This document shows positions 18,234 through 26,037 of a DNA stretch of 64,000 nucleotides, one piece after another (position 1 is the first letter of the stretch; the number at the start of each line of letters is the position of its first letter). Source of the stretch: Microbacterium sp. No. 7 (GTDB taxonomy: Bacteria > Actinomycetota > Actinomycetes > Actinomycetales > Microbacteriaceae); contig NZ_CP012697.1 of NCBI RefSeq assembly GCF_001314225.1, positions 1,860,001 through 1,924,000 of the forward strand. The letters are read 5' to 3'. Under the pieces are notes generated by a model, which saw only the letters and a list, made by a program, of their open reading frames with translations, was not told the origin of the DNA and ran no database searches. The position numbers were made by a program, and so were the translations under genes.

Positions 18234-20228
18234 TCATTCCGTTCCCAGATGGGCGAATCGGCCGAACCGCGCGCTGGAGATGGGGTTGGCGTCGGCGACG
18301 ATCTGCTCGTAGCGGTGGTTGACGATCTTGGACACCTCGATGAGCGCGGCCTGCCGCTCGGTCGCGGGGGAGTTGTCCATGCGGGTCCAGCCCGCGCGCA
18401 GCACCTGGTCGTAGCGCTCGTGCTCGCGTGCCGACATGACCAGCGGGAACCCGAAGCGATCGACGTACGCGCGGGAGAGCTCGGCGATCTCGGCCTGCTC
18501 GTCCTCTCCGATCCCGTCGAGCGCGCCCTGACCGTGCTCGCGGGCGACCGGCTGCCCGTCGTCGTCGAGCCGGCCGAGGTCCGGGAACGTGTTCAGCAGG
18601 GCGGCCTGCTCCTCCGGGGTGGCCATGAGGAGCGCGTCCTGGAACGCCTCGCCGAGGGCCGCGGCGGAGGGGTAGGGGCGCAGCGCGAAGGCCCGCTCGA
18701 TCGCCCAGGCGCTGCCCTGCACGACCGAGGAGAAGGTCCGCTCGAACTGCTCGCGATCCATGTCGTTGATCTCGGCGAGGTGCACGCGGGTGCCCGTCGC
18801 GCTCTTCGCGATCGCCGGGCCGCGGTCGGGGCCGACGTGGAAGAAGAGCACGTTCAGCAGGAGCGCCGTGAACGCGCCCGCGGCGATGCCGCCCGAGAAG
18901 TACCACTGCAGCCATTCCGGCACCGCATCCTGCACGGCCGGGAAGGCCATGACGTAGACCCCGATCGCGATGGATGTGCCGGCGACGATCAGGTTGCGGT
19001 GGTCGTTGAAGTTGACGGTCGACAGGGTCTGGATGCCGACGACCGCGACGGCGGCGAACAGCACGAGCGCGGCGCCGCCGAGCACCGGCTCGGGGATCAT
19101 GCCGACGAGCGCGGCGGCCTTGGGGAACAGCCCGAGGACCATCATGAAGCCGCCCGCGACCGCGACGATCCATCGGCTCTTGACTCCCGTCACCCGCACG
19201 AGCCCGATGTTCTCCGCGAAGCACGTGTAGGGGAAGGATCCCATCGTGCCGCCGAGCACGGTCGACAGGCCGTCGGCCCGCAGGGCCGCGGCGATGTCGT
19301 CCTTGCGGATGCGCCTGCCGACGATGTCGCCGGTGGCGTAGAGGCTGCCGACCGTCTCCACCGCGGTGATCATCATGACGAGGAGGATGAGGAGAGCCGG
19401 GACGATCTCGAACCGGGGCATGCCGAAGTGGAACGGCGTGGCGAACCAGAACCAGCCCGCGTCGGCGACGCCGGACCAGTCGGAGTCGGGGTGCACGATG
19501 TACCAGACGACGGTCCCCGCGATCAGGCCCAGCAGCACGGAGATCGTGGACAGGAACCCCTTGAAGAACCGCTGCAGCAGCAGGATGACGAGCACCGTCC
19601 CGATCGCGAAGGCGAAGTTCACGGAGCTCGTGGGATCGCCGTGGCCGCCCGGGGACGCACCCATCACGCCGTAGGACCAGTCGAAGCCGGGGAGGCCGAG
19701 CTGACCTCCGATCGCGTGATTGGCCGCGACGGGCAGCAGGGTGATGCCGATGATCGTCAGCACGGAGCCCGTCACGACGGGCGGGAAGAACCGCACGAGC
19801 CGGGCGATCAGCGGTGCGACGAGGAAGAACAGGATGCCGCCGACGATCACCGATCCGAAGACGAGCGGCAGAGACTCCGATCCGCCGCCGGCCATGAACC
19901 CGATCGTGATGATCGGCGCGACGCCCGCGAACGCCACGCCCTGCAGCAGCGGCAGCTGCACGCCGACGCGGAACCTGCCGATGCGGAATCCGATCGCCTG
20001 GAGCAGCGAGGCGATGCCGCAGGTGAGCAGGTCGGCCTGGATGAGCTTGATCATGTCGTCGCCGGAGACGCCGAGCACGCCGCCGATGATGAGCGGCACG
20101 ATCACGGCGCCCGCGTAGAAGGCGGCGACGTGCTGGAACCCGTAGGTGAGGAGCTTCGGCACCGGGGGCACCTGGTCGACCGGATGGACGCGCCGGGCGC
20201 GCACGCTGACGTCGGTGGAACGGGACAT
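18234..20228 (-). CDS. NCS2 nucleobase permease fused to an OHCU decarboxylase-like domain
   Basis: This 664-residue protein joins two modules. Residues about 25-480 form an NCS2 (UraA/PbuX/UacT type) transporter with 12-14 helices; helix 1 has the conserved GFQHV histidine, and ENIGLVRVTGVKSR is the family signature. Residues about 500-655 resemble 2-oxo-4-hydroxy-4-carboxy-5-ureidoimidazoline decarboxylase, which makes (S)-allantoin from urate: FPDLG, YVDRFGFPLV, RMDNSPATE and EVSKIV are recognisable. The catalytic His of the canonical HPDLG motif is Phe548 here, while the Glu in REHGQGAL is kept. Urate or xanthine uptake is therefore the best guess for the transporter, with the tail either inactive or altered. 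The start has a GAAGGAGA site. No other urate genes are nearby. Confidence 0.85.
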   Translation of the reverse strand: MSRSTDVSVRARRVHPVDQVPPVPKLLTYGFQHVAAFYAGAVIVPLIIGGVLGVSGDDMIKLIQADLLTCGIASLLQAIGFRIGRFRVGVQLPLLQGVAFAGVAPIITIGFMAGGGSESLPLVFGSVIVGGILFFLVAPLIARLVRFFPPVVTGSVLTIIGITLLPVAANHAIGGQLGLPGFDWSYGVMGASPGGHGDPTSSVNFAFAIGTVLVILLLQRFFKGFLSTISVLLGLIAGTVVWYIVHPDSDWSGVADAGWFWFATPFHFGMPRFEIVPALLILLVMMITAVETVGSLYATGDIVGRRIRKDDIAAALRADGLSTVLGGTMGSFPYTCFAENIGLVRVTGVKSRWIVAVAGGFMMVLGLFPKAAALVGMIPEPVLGGAALVLFAAVAVVGIQTLSTVNFNDHRNLIVAGTSIAIGVYVMAFPAVQDAVPEWLQWYFSGGIAAGAFTALLLNVLFFHVGPDRGPAIAKSATGTRVHLAEINDMDREQFERTFSSVVQGSAWAIERAFALRPYPSAAALGEAFQDALLMATPEEQAALLNTFPDLGRLDDDGQPVAREHGQGALDGIGEDEQAEIAELSRAYVDRFGFPLVMSAREHERYDQVLRAGWTRMDNSPATERQAALIEVSKIVNHRYEQIVADANPISSARFGRFAHLGTE

Positions 20229-20328
20229 GCGGGATCTCCTTCGGAATGCAGAGCAGCGGGCCTTGAGAAGGGCCGGCCGTGTGACGACCGGCGGACGCCG
20301 GCCGGTCTTCCGGGGGGAGGTGCGAGTC

Positions 20329-20334
20329 ACGCTA
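20329..20334 (-). promoter_or_regulatory. Possible -10 box for the permease fusion gene
   Basis: TAGCGT on the minus strand would give a 5' untranslated region of about 95 nt before the start at 20228. That leader can fold (GGCCGGC-type hairpins at 20264-20305). No known riboswitch was recognised. Confidence 0.35.
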
Positions 20335-20452
20335 TCGACGCCCCGCGACGCCGCGATTGCGCGGCTGTTTCCGTGTCGTGACGGCTCTCCGGCCTCGGCG
20401 GCCGACGCGCACGGAGGGCCGCGGAGGAGGCAGGCGTGCCGGAGGGACGCGG

Positions 20453-20503
20453 AAAAAGAGAGTGGCTCTCCACCGCACTCGTCGTGGGTGAGGAGCCACT
20501 CTC
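20453..20503 (-). terminator. Intrinsic terminator with T-tract on the minus strand, parent transcript unknown
   Basis: Perfect 11-bp arms (20458-20468 and 20493-20503) are followed on the minus strand by TTTTTCC. The nearest minus-strand gene upstream is the initiator tRNA, which already has its own hairpin. It may be a backup terminator or end an unannotated small RNA. Confidence 0.7.
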
Positions 20504-20865
20504 GGTCTCCTGCGGCTCTGCCGCCGCTCTCGCCGGGACGCTGGGGCAGGGGGTGGGCGAGAGCGGTTGTGCCGTAGGAAGCCGTCGGCGAACGCGAGCC
20601 CGGGAGTTCCTCCGGTGCGTGCGCCGTCGCTCCATGTCTATCGATCCGAGGCGCCGAGGGCGCGCCGGATGTCGGCCCGCGGGCGAAGCGCGGCGGGTCC
20701 GTGCGGATCGCGGCTCCGGCATCCGGCCCGGGTCGGCGCGGAAGGCGCTCCGACGCGGCGATGAGGGCGATGCCGCTGGATCGCGGCCGGCAGGCGCCGA
20801 GGGCCACCGACCCCGCATCGTATGCGGGCCGGCCGGCCCTCGTTCGAGGCCGCGCGGGCAAGGCG

Positions 20866-20907
20866 AGAGGCCCCTGTCCTGGGACGAATCCCAGGCCAGG
20901 GGCCTCT
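20866..20907 (-). terminator. Terminator hairpin of the initiator tRNA gene
   Basis: Arms AGAGGCCCCTG and CAGGGGCCTCT (20866-20876, 20897-20907) continue after one mismatch into CCTGGG/CCCAGG around a 6-nt loop. It begins 3 nt after the tRNA 3' end. Confidence 0.75.
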
Positions 20908-20910
20908 TCT

Positions 20911-20987
20911 TGGTTGCGGGGGCAGGATTTGAACCTACGACCTCTGGGTTATGAGCCCAGCGAGCTACCGAGCTGCTCCACCCCGCG
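20911..20987 (-). tRNA. Initiator tRNA-fMet (CAU)
   Basis: The 77-nt gene folds as a full cloverleaf with anticodon CAT in loop CTCATAA. Two initiator features are seen: the first base C cannot pair with A72, and three consecutive G-C pairs (GGG/CCC) close the anticodon stem. The CCA end is encoded. The sequence is nearly the same as E. coli tRNA-fMet. A TAGGCT box lies 12 nt upstream. Confidence 0.96.
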
Positions 20988-20999
20988 GCACAAGTAAAG

Positions 21000-21005
21000 A
21001 GCCTA
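21000..21005 (-). promoter_or_regulatory. -10 box of the initiator tRNA gene
   Basis: TAGGCT on the minus strand, 12 nt before the mature 5' end, gives a leader of only a few bases for RNase P to remove. No clear -35 was seen. Confidence 0.5.
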
Positions 21006-21134
21006 GCACGGGTTTCGGGAGAAGGCGAATCGCGTGCACCCGGCGCCGGCGTCCATCGCCGGAACAGGCGTTCTGACGGCGTCCTGTTCCCGGCGCGGCC
21101 CGTGCGCGGAACGGCCCCGTGAGAGGATGACGTC

Positions 21135-21956
21135 ATGCCCCTGGAGACCGGAACGGATGCCGTCGCCATCGCCGTCGCGCAGTTCGCGCCGACGCCCGAT
21201 CGCACGGCGAACCTCGCGCTCATCGGCGACCTCGTCGACCGCGCCGAAGACCGCGGCGCGCGCATCGTCGTGCTGCCCGAGTACTCCAGCTATTTCGTGC
21301 AGCCCTTCGACGAGACGCTCGCCGCCAACGCCGAGGGCGTCGACGGGCCGTTCGTGAACGGGCTCACCGAGATCGCGCGCGCACACGGCGTGCACGTCGT
21401 CGCGGGACTGCTCGAGCGCGGCCACGACGGGCAGCGCGTGCGCAACACCGTGGTCGCCGTCGGGCCCGACGGCGTCGAGGCCGCCTATCGCAAGCTGCAC
21501 CTGTACGACGCGTTCGGGCAGCGCGAGTCCGACTGGGTCGAGCCCGGCGAGATCGGGGAGCCCGAGACGTTCGAGGTCGGCGGCATCCGGTTCGCCCTCA
21601 TGACGTGCTACGACCTGCGCTTTCCCGAGGTCGCGCGTCTGCTCGCCGACACGGGCGCACAGGCGATCCTCGTCGCGGCGGAATGGGTGCGCGGCCCCCT
21701 CAAGGAGCACCACTGGCGCACGCTGCTGCACGCGCGCGCGATCGAGAACACCCTCTACATCGTCGCCGCCGACCACCCCCCGCCCCTCGGCGTGGGCGCC
21801 TCGATGATCGTCGACCCGCAGGGCGTCGAGATCGCCGCGGTCGGCACCGGGAGCGACGTCGCGGTGGGCTGGATCGAGTCGGACGCCGTGGATCGTGTGC
21901 GCCGGGTCAACCCGGCCCTCGAGCTGCGGCGCTTCACTGTCGCGCCCCGCGGCTGA
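21135..21956 (+). CDS. Nitrilase-superfamily amidohydrolase (Nit2/omega-amidase-like)
   Basis: The 273-residue protein has the nitrilase catalytic triad: Glu49 (LPEYS), Lys120 (YRKLHLYD) and Cys158 (MTCYDLRFPE). The YRKLHLYDAF and CYDLRFPE motifs fit the Nit1/Nit2 branch, which hydrolyses alpha-keto amides such as 2-oxoglutaramate, or deaminated glutathione. It is cytoplasmic. The start has GAGAGGA upstream. It converges on an aminotransferase gene with an 11-bp gap. Omega-amidases act on products of glutamine transaminases, so the neighbour is a sensible partner. The specific substrate is inferred. Confidence 0.85.
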   Translation: MPLETGTDAVAIAVAQFAPTPDRTANLALIGDLVDRAEDRGARIVVLPEYSSYFVQPFDETLAANAEGVDGPFVNGLTEIARAHGVHVVAGLLERGHDGQRVRNTVVAVGPDGVEAAYRKLHLYDAFGQRESDWVEPGEIGEPETFEVGGIRFALMTCYDLRFPEVARLLADTGAQAILVAAEWVRGPLKEHHWRTLLHARAIENTLYIVAADHPPPLGVGASMIVDPQGVEIAAVGTGSDVAVGWIESDAVDRVRRVNPALELRRFTVAPRG

Positions 21957-21967
21957 CCGCGCGGCCG

Positions 21968-23167
21968 CTACCGCAGGGCGGCGAGCCGCGCCGACGCCTC
22001 CTCCAGCACGTCGCGCCGCTTGCACGCCGCGAAGCGCACGAACGTGGCGTAGTCGGCGCGGCGCTCGGGCGTGACGAAGGCCGTGAGCGGGATGCCGACG
22101 ACGCCCGCCCGCTCGGGAAGCGCGCGGCAGAAGTCGGCGGCATCCGTCGCGCCCAGCGGAGCGGCGTCGGCGACCGTGAAGTACCCGCCCGCGGGCGGCG
22201 CGACCTGCAGGCCCGCGGCGCGCAGGCCGGCGCCGAGCAGCTCGTGCTTCGCGCGCATCGTCTCGGCGATGCCGGCGAAGAACGCGTCGGGCAGACGCAG
22301 GCCGGCGGCGATCGCCGGCTGGAAGGGCGACCCGTTCACGTACGTGAGCCACTGCTTGACGGCGAGCACGGCGTCGACCAGCCCCGGCGTCGCGGTCACC
22401 CAGCCGATCTTCCATCCCGTCGTCGAGAAGGTCTTGCCCGCCGACGAGATCGACACGACGCGGTCGCGGGCGCCCGGCAACGTCGCGAGAGGCACGTGCG
22501 GCCCCTCGAACACGAGATGCTCGTAGACCTCGTCGGTCACGATGAGCGCGTCGTGGCGCTCGGCGAGCCGCACGATCTCCTCGCGCACCTCGGCCGAGAG
22601 CACCGCGCCGGTCGGGTTGTGCGGATCGTTGACCAGGATGAGCCGCGTGCGATCGGTGACCGCGCGCCGCAGATCGTCGAGATCGGGCTGAAAGCCGGGC
22701 CAGCGCAGCGGCACCGTGACGAGGCGGGCGCCCGCGAGCGCCACGCAGGCGGCGTACGAGTCGTAGTAGGGCTCGAAGACGACGATCTCGTCGTCGGGGG
22801 AGTCGATGAGCGCGAGCAGGGTCGCTGCGAGCGCCTCGGTCGCCCCCGCGGTCACGAGCACCTCGCGTTCCGGATCGACCGCGAGACCGTAGAACCTCTG
22901 CTGGTGCTCGGCGATCGCGGCGCGCAGATCGGGCGTTCCCCGGCCCGGCGGATACTGGTTCGCGCCCGCCGCGATCGCCTCGCGCGCCGCCTCCAGCACC
23001 TCGGCGGGCCCGTCCTCGTCGGGAAAGCCCTGACCCAGGTTGAGGGCCCCCGTGCGCACGGCGAGCGCGGTCATCTCCGCGAAAATGGTCGGCTGGGCGG
23101 TGCCGTCGGCGCTGAGCAGACCCGCTCCGATCGCCGCGCGCCGCCAGGCTCCGGGAATCTGTGGCAT
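21968..23167 (-). CDS. PLP-dependent class I/II aminotransferase (glutamine transaminase K / DapC-like)
   Basis: The 399-residue protein is a fold-type I aminotransferase. Visible elements are GQGFPDEDGP near residue 46, PYYDSY, the NDPHNPTGAV motif (Asn184), TDEVYEHLVF and the PLP lysine Lys245 in SSAGKTFSTTGWKIGW. GQGFPD and the length fit the kynurenine aminotransferase / glutamine transaminase K / YbdL group, but N-succinyldiaminopimelate aminotransferase DapC of actinobacteria is similar. The ATG at 23167 follows TAGCGT by 7 nt, suggesting a leaderless mRNA. The facing omega-amidase-like gene supports a role in keto-acid amide metabolism. Confidence 0.85.
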   Translation of the reverse strand: MPQIPGAWRRAAIGAGLLSADGTAQPTIFAEMTALAVRTGALNLGQGFPDEDGPAEVLEAAREAIAAGANQYPPGRGTPDLRAAIAEHQQRFYGLAVDPEREVLVTAGATEALAATLLALIDSPDDEIVVFEPYYDSYAACVALAGARLVTVPLRWPGFQPDLDDLRRAVTDRTRLILVNDPHNPTGAVLSAEVREEIVRLAERHDALIVTDEVYEHLVFEGPHVPLATLPGARDRVVSISSAGKTFSTTGWKIGWVTATPGLVDAVLAVKQWLTYVNGSPFQPAIAAGLRLPDAFFAGIAETMRAKHELLGAGLRAAGLQVAPPAGGYFTVADAAPLGATDAADFCRALPERAGVVGIPLTAFVTPERRADYATFVRFAACKRRDVLEEASARLAALR

Positions 23168-23174
23168 TCGCCAC

Positions 23175-23180
23175 ACGCTA
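23175..23180 (-). promoter_or_regulatory. -10 box of a leaderless transcript (aminotransferase)
   Basis: TAGCGT on the minus strand, 7 nt before the ATG at 23167. No ribosome site is present in the gap. Confidence 0.5.
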
Positions 23181-23309
23181 CACGTCCGCGGGCCCGCCGA
23201 CGGCGCGTCACGTGCACGGACACGTCCATAGACACGTCGTGGTGCCGCCATAGCCAATGCACAGCATCGCCGAGCAAGCTGAACATGCTCGTGAAAGAAG
23301 GAATCAGCG

Positions 23310-24743
23310 ATGAGTGACACCACCCCTCCTCCCCACTCGGAGATCCCCCCGCGCCCGCCGCTGCCGACACCGGCGTACGCACCGCCCGCGGCCGGCACGC
23401 AGCTGTACAGCACGCCCGCGCCCGCGCACGGCTCCGCCGCACCGGCGGATGCCGCGGACACGCTGCCCTACGCCACCACGGGCCCGACGCAGCCGCTGGG
23501 CCCGCTCGGCGTCGCACCCGAGGCGCCGCCGCAGCCCGACAACACGCCCGAGGGCAAGGTGGGCACCGGCCGCATCGTCGCGATCATGGTCGCAGCGGCG
23601 CTCATCGGCGGCGTCGCGGGCGTCGGCGGGTCGGCGCTGGGCGCCACCCTGTTCGCCCCGACGAGCGTCGTGGGCGCGTCGTCGCCGACCACGGTCACGG
23701 TCAACAACCCCGACGCCGTCACCCCGACCACGGCGATCGCGGCGAAGGTCGTGCCGAGCGTCGTCACCATCTCGGCGTCGAGCGGCACGGAGGGCGGCAC
23801 CGGCTCGGGCGTCATCCTCTCCGAGGACGGCTACGTCGTCACCAACACCCACGTCGTCACCCTCGACGGCGCGACCGGCGAGCCGCGGCTGAGCGTCACG
23901 ACGTCCGACGGCCGCGTGTACGCGGCCGAGATCGTCGGGCTCGACCCCGTCTACGACCTCGCCGTCATCAAGCTCGTGGACGCCTCGGGCCTCACGCCCA
24001 TCGAGTTCGCCGACTCCGGCGCGCTCAACGTCGGCGACCAGACGGTGGCCGTCGGCGCGCCCCTGGGCCTCTCCAACACCGTGACGACCGGCATCGTCAG
24101 CGCGCTCAACCGCTCGATCCAGATCGCGTCCTCGGCGGTGCCCGACAGCTCCGGCGCTCCGGAGGACGAGGGCACGTCGCCGCAGTCGCCCTTCGAGTTC
24201 GACTTCGGCCAGGGCCAGCAGCAGCGCCAGGCGACCGGCACGATCTCGATCGCGGTCATCCAGACCGACGCGGCGATCAACCCCGGCAACTCGGGCGGTG
24301 CGCTGGTCGACGCCGAGGGGCGGCTGATCGGCATCAACGTCGCGATCGCCTCGACCGGCGGCTACGACGGCGGAGCCGGGTCGATCGGCGTCGGCTTCTC
24401 GATCCCCTCCGACATCGTGCAGCGCGTCACGGGCGAGATCATCGAGGACGGCGCCGCGACGCACGGCCTGCTCGGCGCGAGCGTGCGCGACGCCGCCGCG
24501 CAGGACGGCGCGACGATCTCGGGCGCCCTGCTCCAGGAGGCCACCGGCGGCGGCGCGGCCGCGTCGGCGGGCCTGCGCGCGGGCGACGTCATCACCTCGT
24601 TCAACGGCGTGCCGATCACCGGCGCGATCGACCTCACGGCTCAGGTGCGCGCGCTCGCGGCGGGCAGCGAGGCCGAGGTCGTCTACGTGCGCGACGGCAG
24701 CACGCACACCGCGACGGTCACGCTCGGCACGCTCGACCTGTAA
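23310..24743 (+). CDS. HtrA/DegP-type membrane-anchored serine protease with PDZ domain
   Basis: The 477-residue protein has a Pro/Ala-rich cytoplasmic tail (1-85), one membrane helix (about 88-115), a trypsin-like domain and a C-terminal PDZ domain (about 385-470). The catalytic triad is His181 (TNTHVV), Asp216 (YDLAVIKL) and Ser328 (NPGNSGGAL). It works outside the membrane in quality control of envelope proteins, like mycobacterial PepD. AGAAGGA precedes the ATG. It is divergent from the aminotransferase and followed by teichoic-acid genes. The linker from about 265 to 300 is Gln/Glu/Ser-rich and longer than in DegP. Confidence 0.93.
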   Translation: MSDTTPPPHSEIPPRPPLPTPAYAPPAAGTQLYSTPAPAHGSAAPADAADTLPYATTGPTQPLGPLGVAPEAPPQPDNTPEGKVGTGRIVAIMVAAALIGGVAGVGGSALGATLFAPTSVVGASSPTTVTVNNPDAVTPTTAIAAKVVPSVVTISASSGTEGGTGSGVILSEDGYVVTNTHVVTLDGATGEPRLSVTTSDGRVYAAEIVGLDPVYDLAVIKLVDASGLTPIEFADSGALNVGDQTVAVGAPLGLSNTVTTGIVSALNRSIQIASSAVPDSSGAPEDEGTSPQSPFEFDFGQGQQQRQATGTISIAVIQTDAAINPGNSGGALVDAEGRLIGINVAIASTGGYDGGAGSIGVGFSIPSDIVQRVTGEIIEDGAATHGLLGASVRDAAAQDGATISGALLQEATGGGAAASAGLRAGDVITSFNGVPITGAIDLTAQVRALAAGSEAEVVYVRDGSTHTATVTLGTLDL

Positions 24744-24795
24744 GCCCCCTCACCCGCGGGCCGCGCCCGCGAGGACCACGCCACCCGCCGGACGA

Positions 24796-24801
24796 TAGGC
24801 T
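24796..24801 (+). promoter_or_regulatory. -10 box of a leaderless transcript (first glycerophosphotransferase)
   Basis: TAGGCT ends 6 nt before the GTG start at 24808 with no ribosome site between. Confidence 0.55.
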
Positions 24802-24807
24802 CGGCGG

Positions 24808-26037
24808 GTGGCGTCTTTCTCGTTCGGCGCCGGCAATGCCGGAAAGCTGTTGCGCATTCCGCTGTACGTGCTCGGGCGCATCGCGACGGCGCTCATCCCG
24901 CGCTCGCGCGACGAGTGGGTCTTCGGCTGCGCCGTGGGCATCGCCGACGGCGCGCTCGCGCTGTGGCGACGTGCGGAGGCCGAGGGCACGCGCGCCGTCT
25001 GGCTGGTCGACGACGGCCAGGCCGCCGCGGCGCGCGACCGCGGCATCCGCACGGTGACCAGACACTCGGTGCGGGGGTTCTGGCGCACCGCCCGCGCGCG
25101 CGTCATCGTCGTCACGCACGGCTTCGGAGACGTCAACCGGTATGCGGCGACGGGCGGCGTGGTGGTGCAGCTGTGGCACGGCATCCCGCTCAAGCGCATC
25201 GGGCTCGACGCCCCCGTGACGACGCACAGCCCGGTGCCGTTCGCGCGTGCCTTCCTCGCCTCCTCGTACCGGCGTACGCAGGCGCGCATCCGCGTGCTGC
25301 CGGCGGCGTCGCAGCTCGTGCGCGGCCGCCTCGAGTCGGCGTTCGGGCTGCCGTCGTCGTGCGTGCCGGTGACGGGGGACCCGCGCGTCGATGTGCTGTC
25401 GGCGGGAACGCCCGCCGAGCGTCGCGCGAGCGCCCGTGCGGGCCTCGCCGGCGCCTTGGGCGAGGACATCGGGGACCGTCGCGTCGTGCTGTACGCGCCG
25501 ACGTGGCGCGACGGCGCGCCCGATCCGGCGGCGCCCACGCCCGAGCAGTGGAGGCTCCTGCTCGACGTGCTGCGGCGTCACGACGCGGTGCTCGCGATCC
25601 GCTCGCATCCGCTCGGGCGAGGCGAGTACGCGCCGCCCGTCGCGACCGACCGGGTGCGCGCGCTGGGCTCCGATCTCGTCGCCGACGTCACGCCGCTGCT
25701 GCCGGCGATGGACGTGCTCGTGACCGACTACTCGTCGCTCGCCTACGACGCCGGGCTCGTCCCGCTGCCCACGGTGTACCTCGCCCCCGACATCGAGGAC
25801 TACGCGCGCTCGCGCGGCTTCTACGGCACCTACCGCGACGTCGCCGGCGACGACCCGGCCCGCGACTGGCGCGATGCGGCCGCACAGCTCGATGCCGTAT
25901 GGTCGGACCCCGCCGAGCACGCGCGCCGTCGCGCGGCCGCCGAGGTGCTGAGCCTTCGTGTGCACGCCTTTCGCGACGGCCGCAACACCGATCGCGTGTA
26001 CCGTGCGATCACGGCGAGACTGCGAGGAGACACGTGA
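24808..26037 (+). CDS. CDP-glycerol glycerophosphotransferase family protein (teichoic acid synthesis)
   Basis: The 409-residue protein belongs to the Glyphos_transf family (TagB/TagF/TarF type, GT-B fold). Family motifs are LWHGIPLKRIGLD, LYAPTWRDG, IRSHPLGR, VTDYSSLAYDAGL and the final HAFRDGRNTDRVYRAI, close to the usual DGxxxxRV ending. It adds glycerol phosphate or a related polyol phosphate to a wall or lipid-linked glycopolymer at the cytoplasmic membrane face. The GTG start is probably leaderless. Its stop overlaps the start of the next gene (GTGA), so both transferases are made together. Primase or polymerase role cannot be told apart. Confidence 0.9.
   Translation: MASFSFGAGNAGKLLRIPLYVLGRIATALIPRSRDEWVFGCAVGIADGALALWRRAEAEGTRAVWLVDDGQAAAARDRGIRTVTRHSVRGFWRTARARVIVVTHGFGDVNRYAATGGVVVQLWHGIPLKRIGLDAPVTTHSPVPFARAFLASSYRRTQARIRVLPAASQLVRGRLESAFGLPSSCVPVTGDPRVDVLSAGTPAERRASARAGLAGALGEDIGDRRVVLYAPTWRDGAPDPAAPTPEQWRLLLDVLRRHDAVLAIRSHPLGRGEYAPPVATDRVRALGSDLVADVTPLLPAMDVLVTDYSSLAYDAGLVPLPTVYLAPDIEDYARSRGFYGTYRDVAGDDPARDWRDAAAQLDAVWSDPAEHARRRAAAEVLSLRVHAFRDGRNTDRVYRAITARLRGDT

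Larger units (their letters stand above)
20229..20865. other. Intergenic region without a credible gene
   Basis: About 640 bp between the permease start and the initiator tRNA terminator. Open frames here are short or made of Arg/Ser/Pro-rich shadow sequence. It holds the permease promoter and leader at the left and a strong hairpin with a T-tract at 20453-20503. Nothing else was recognised. Confidence 0.5.

Noticed and set aside
20327..21265. 312-codon minus-strand frame across the initiator tRNA
   Set aside because: It runs through a tRNA gene and its terminator; no protein similarity.
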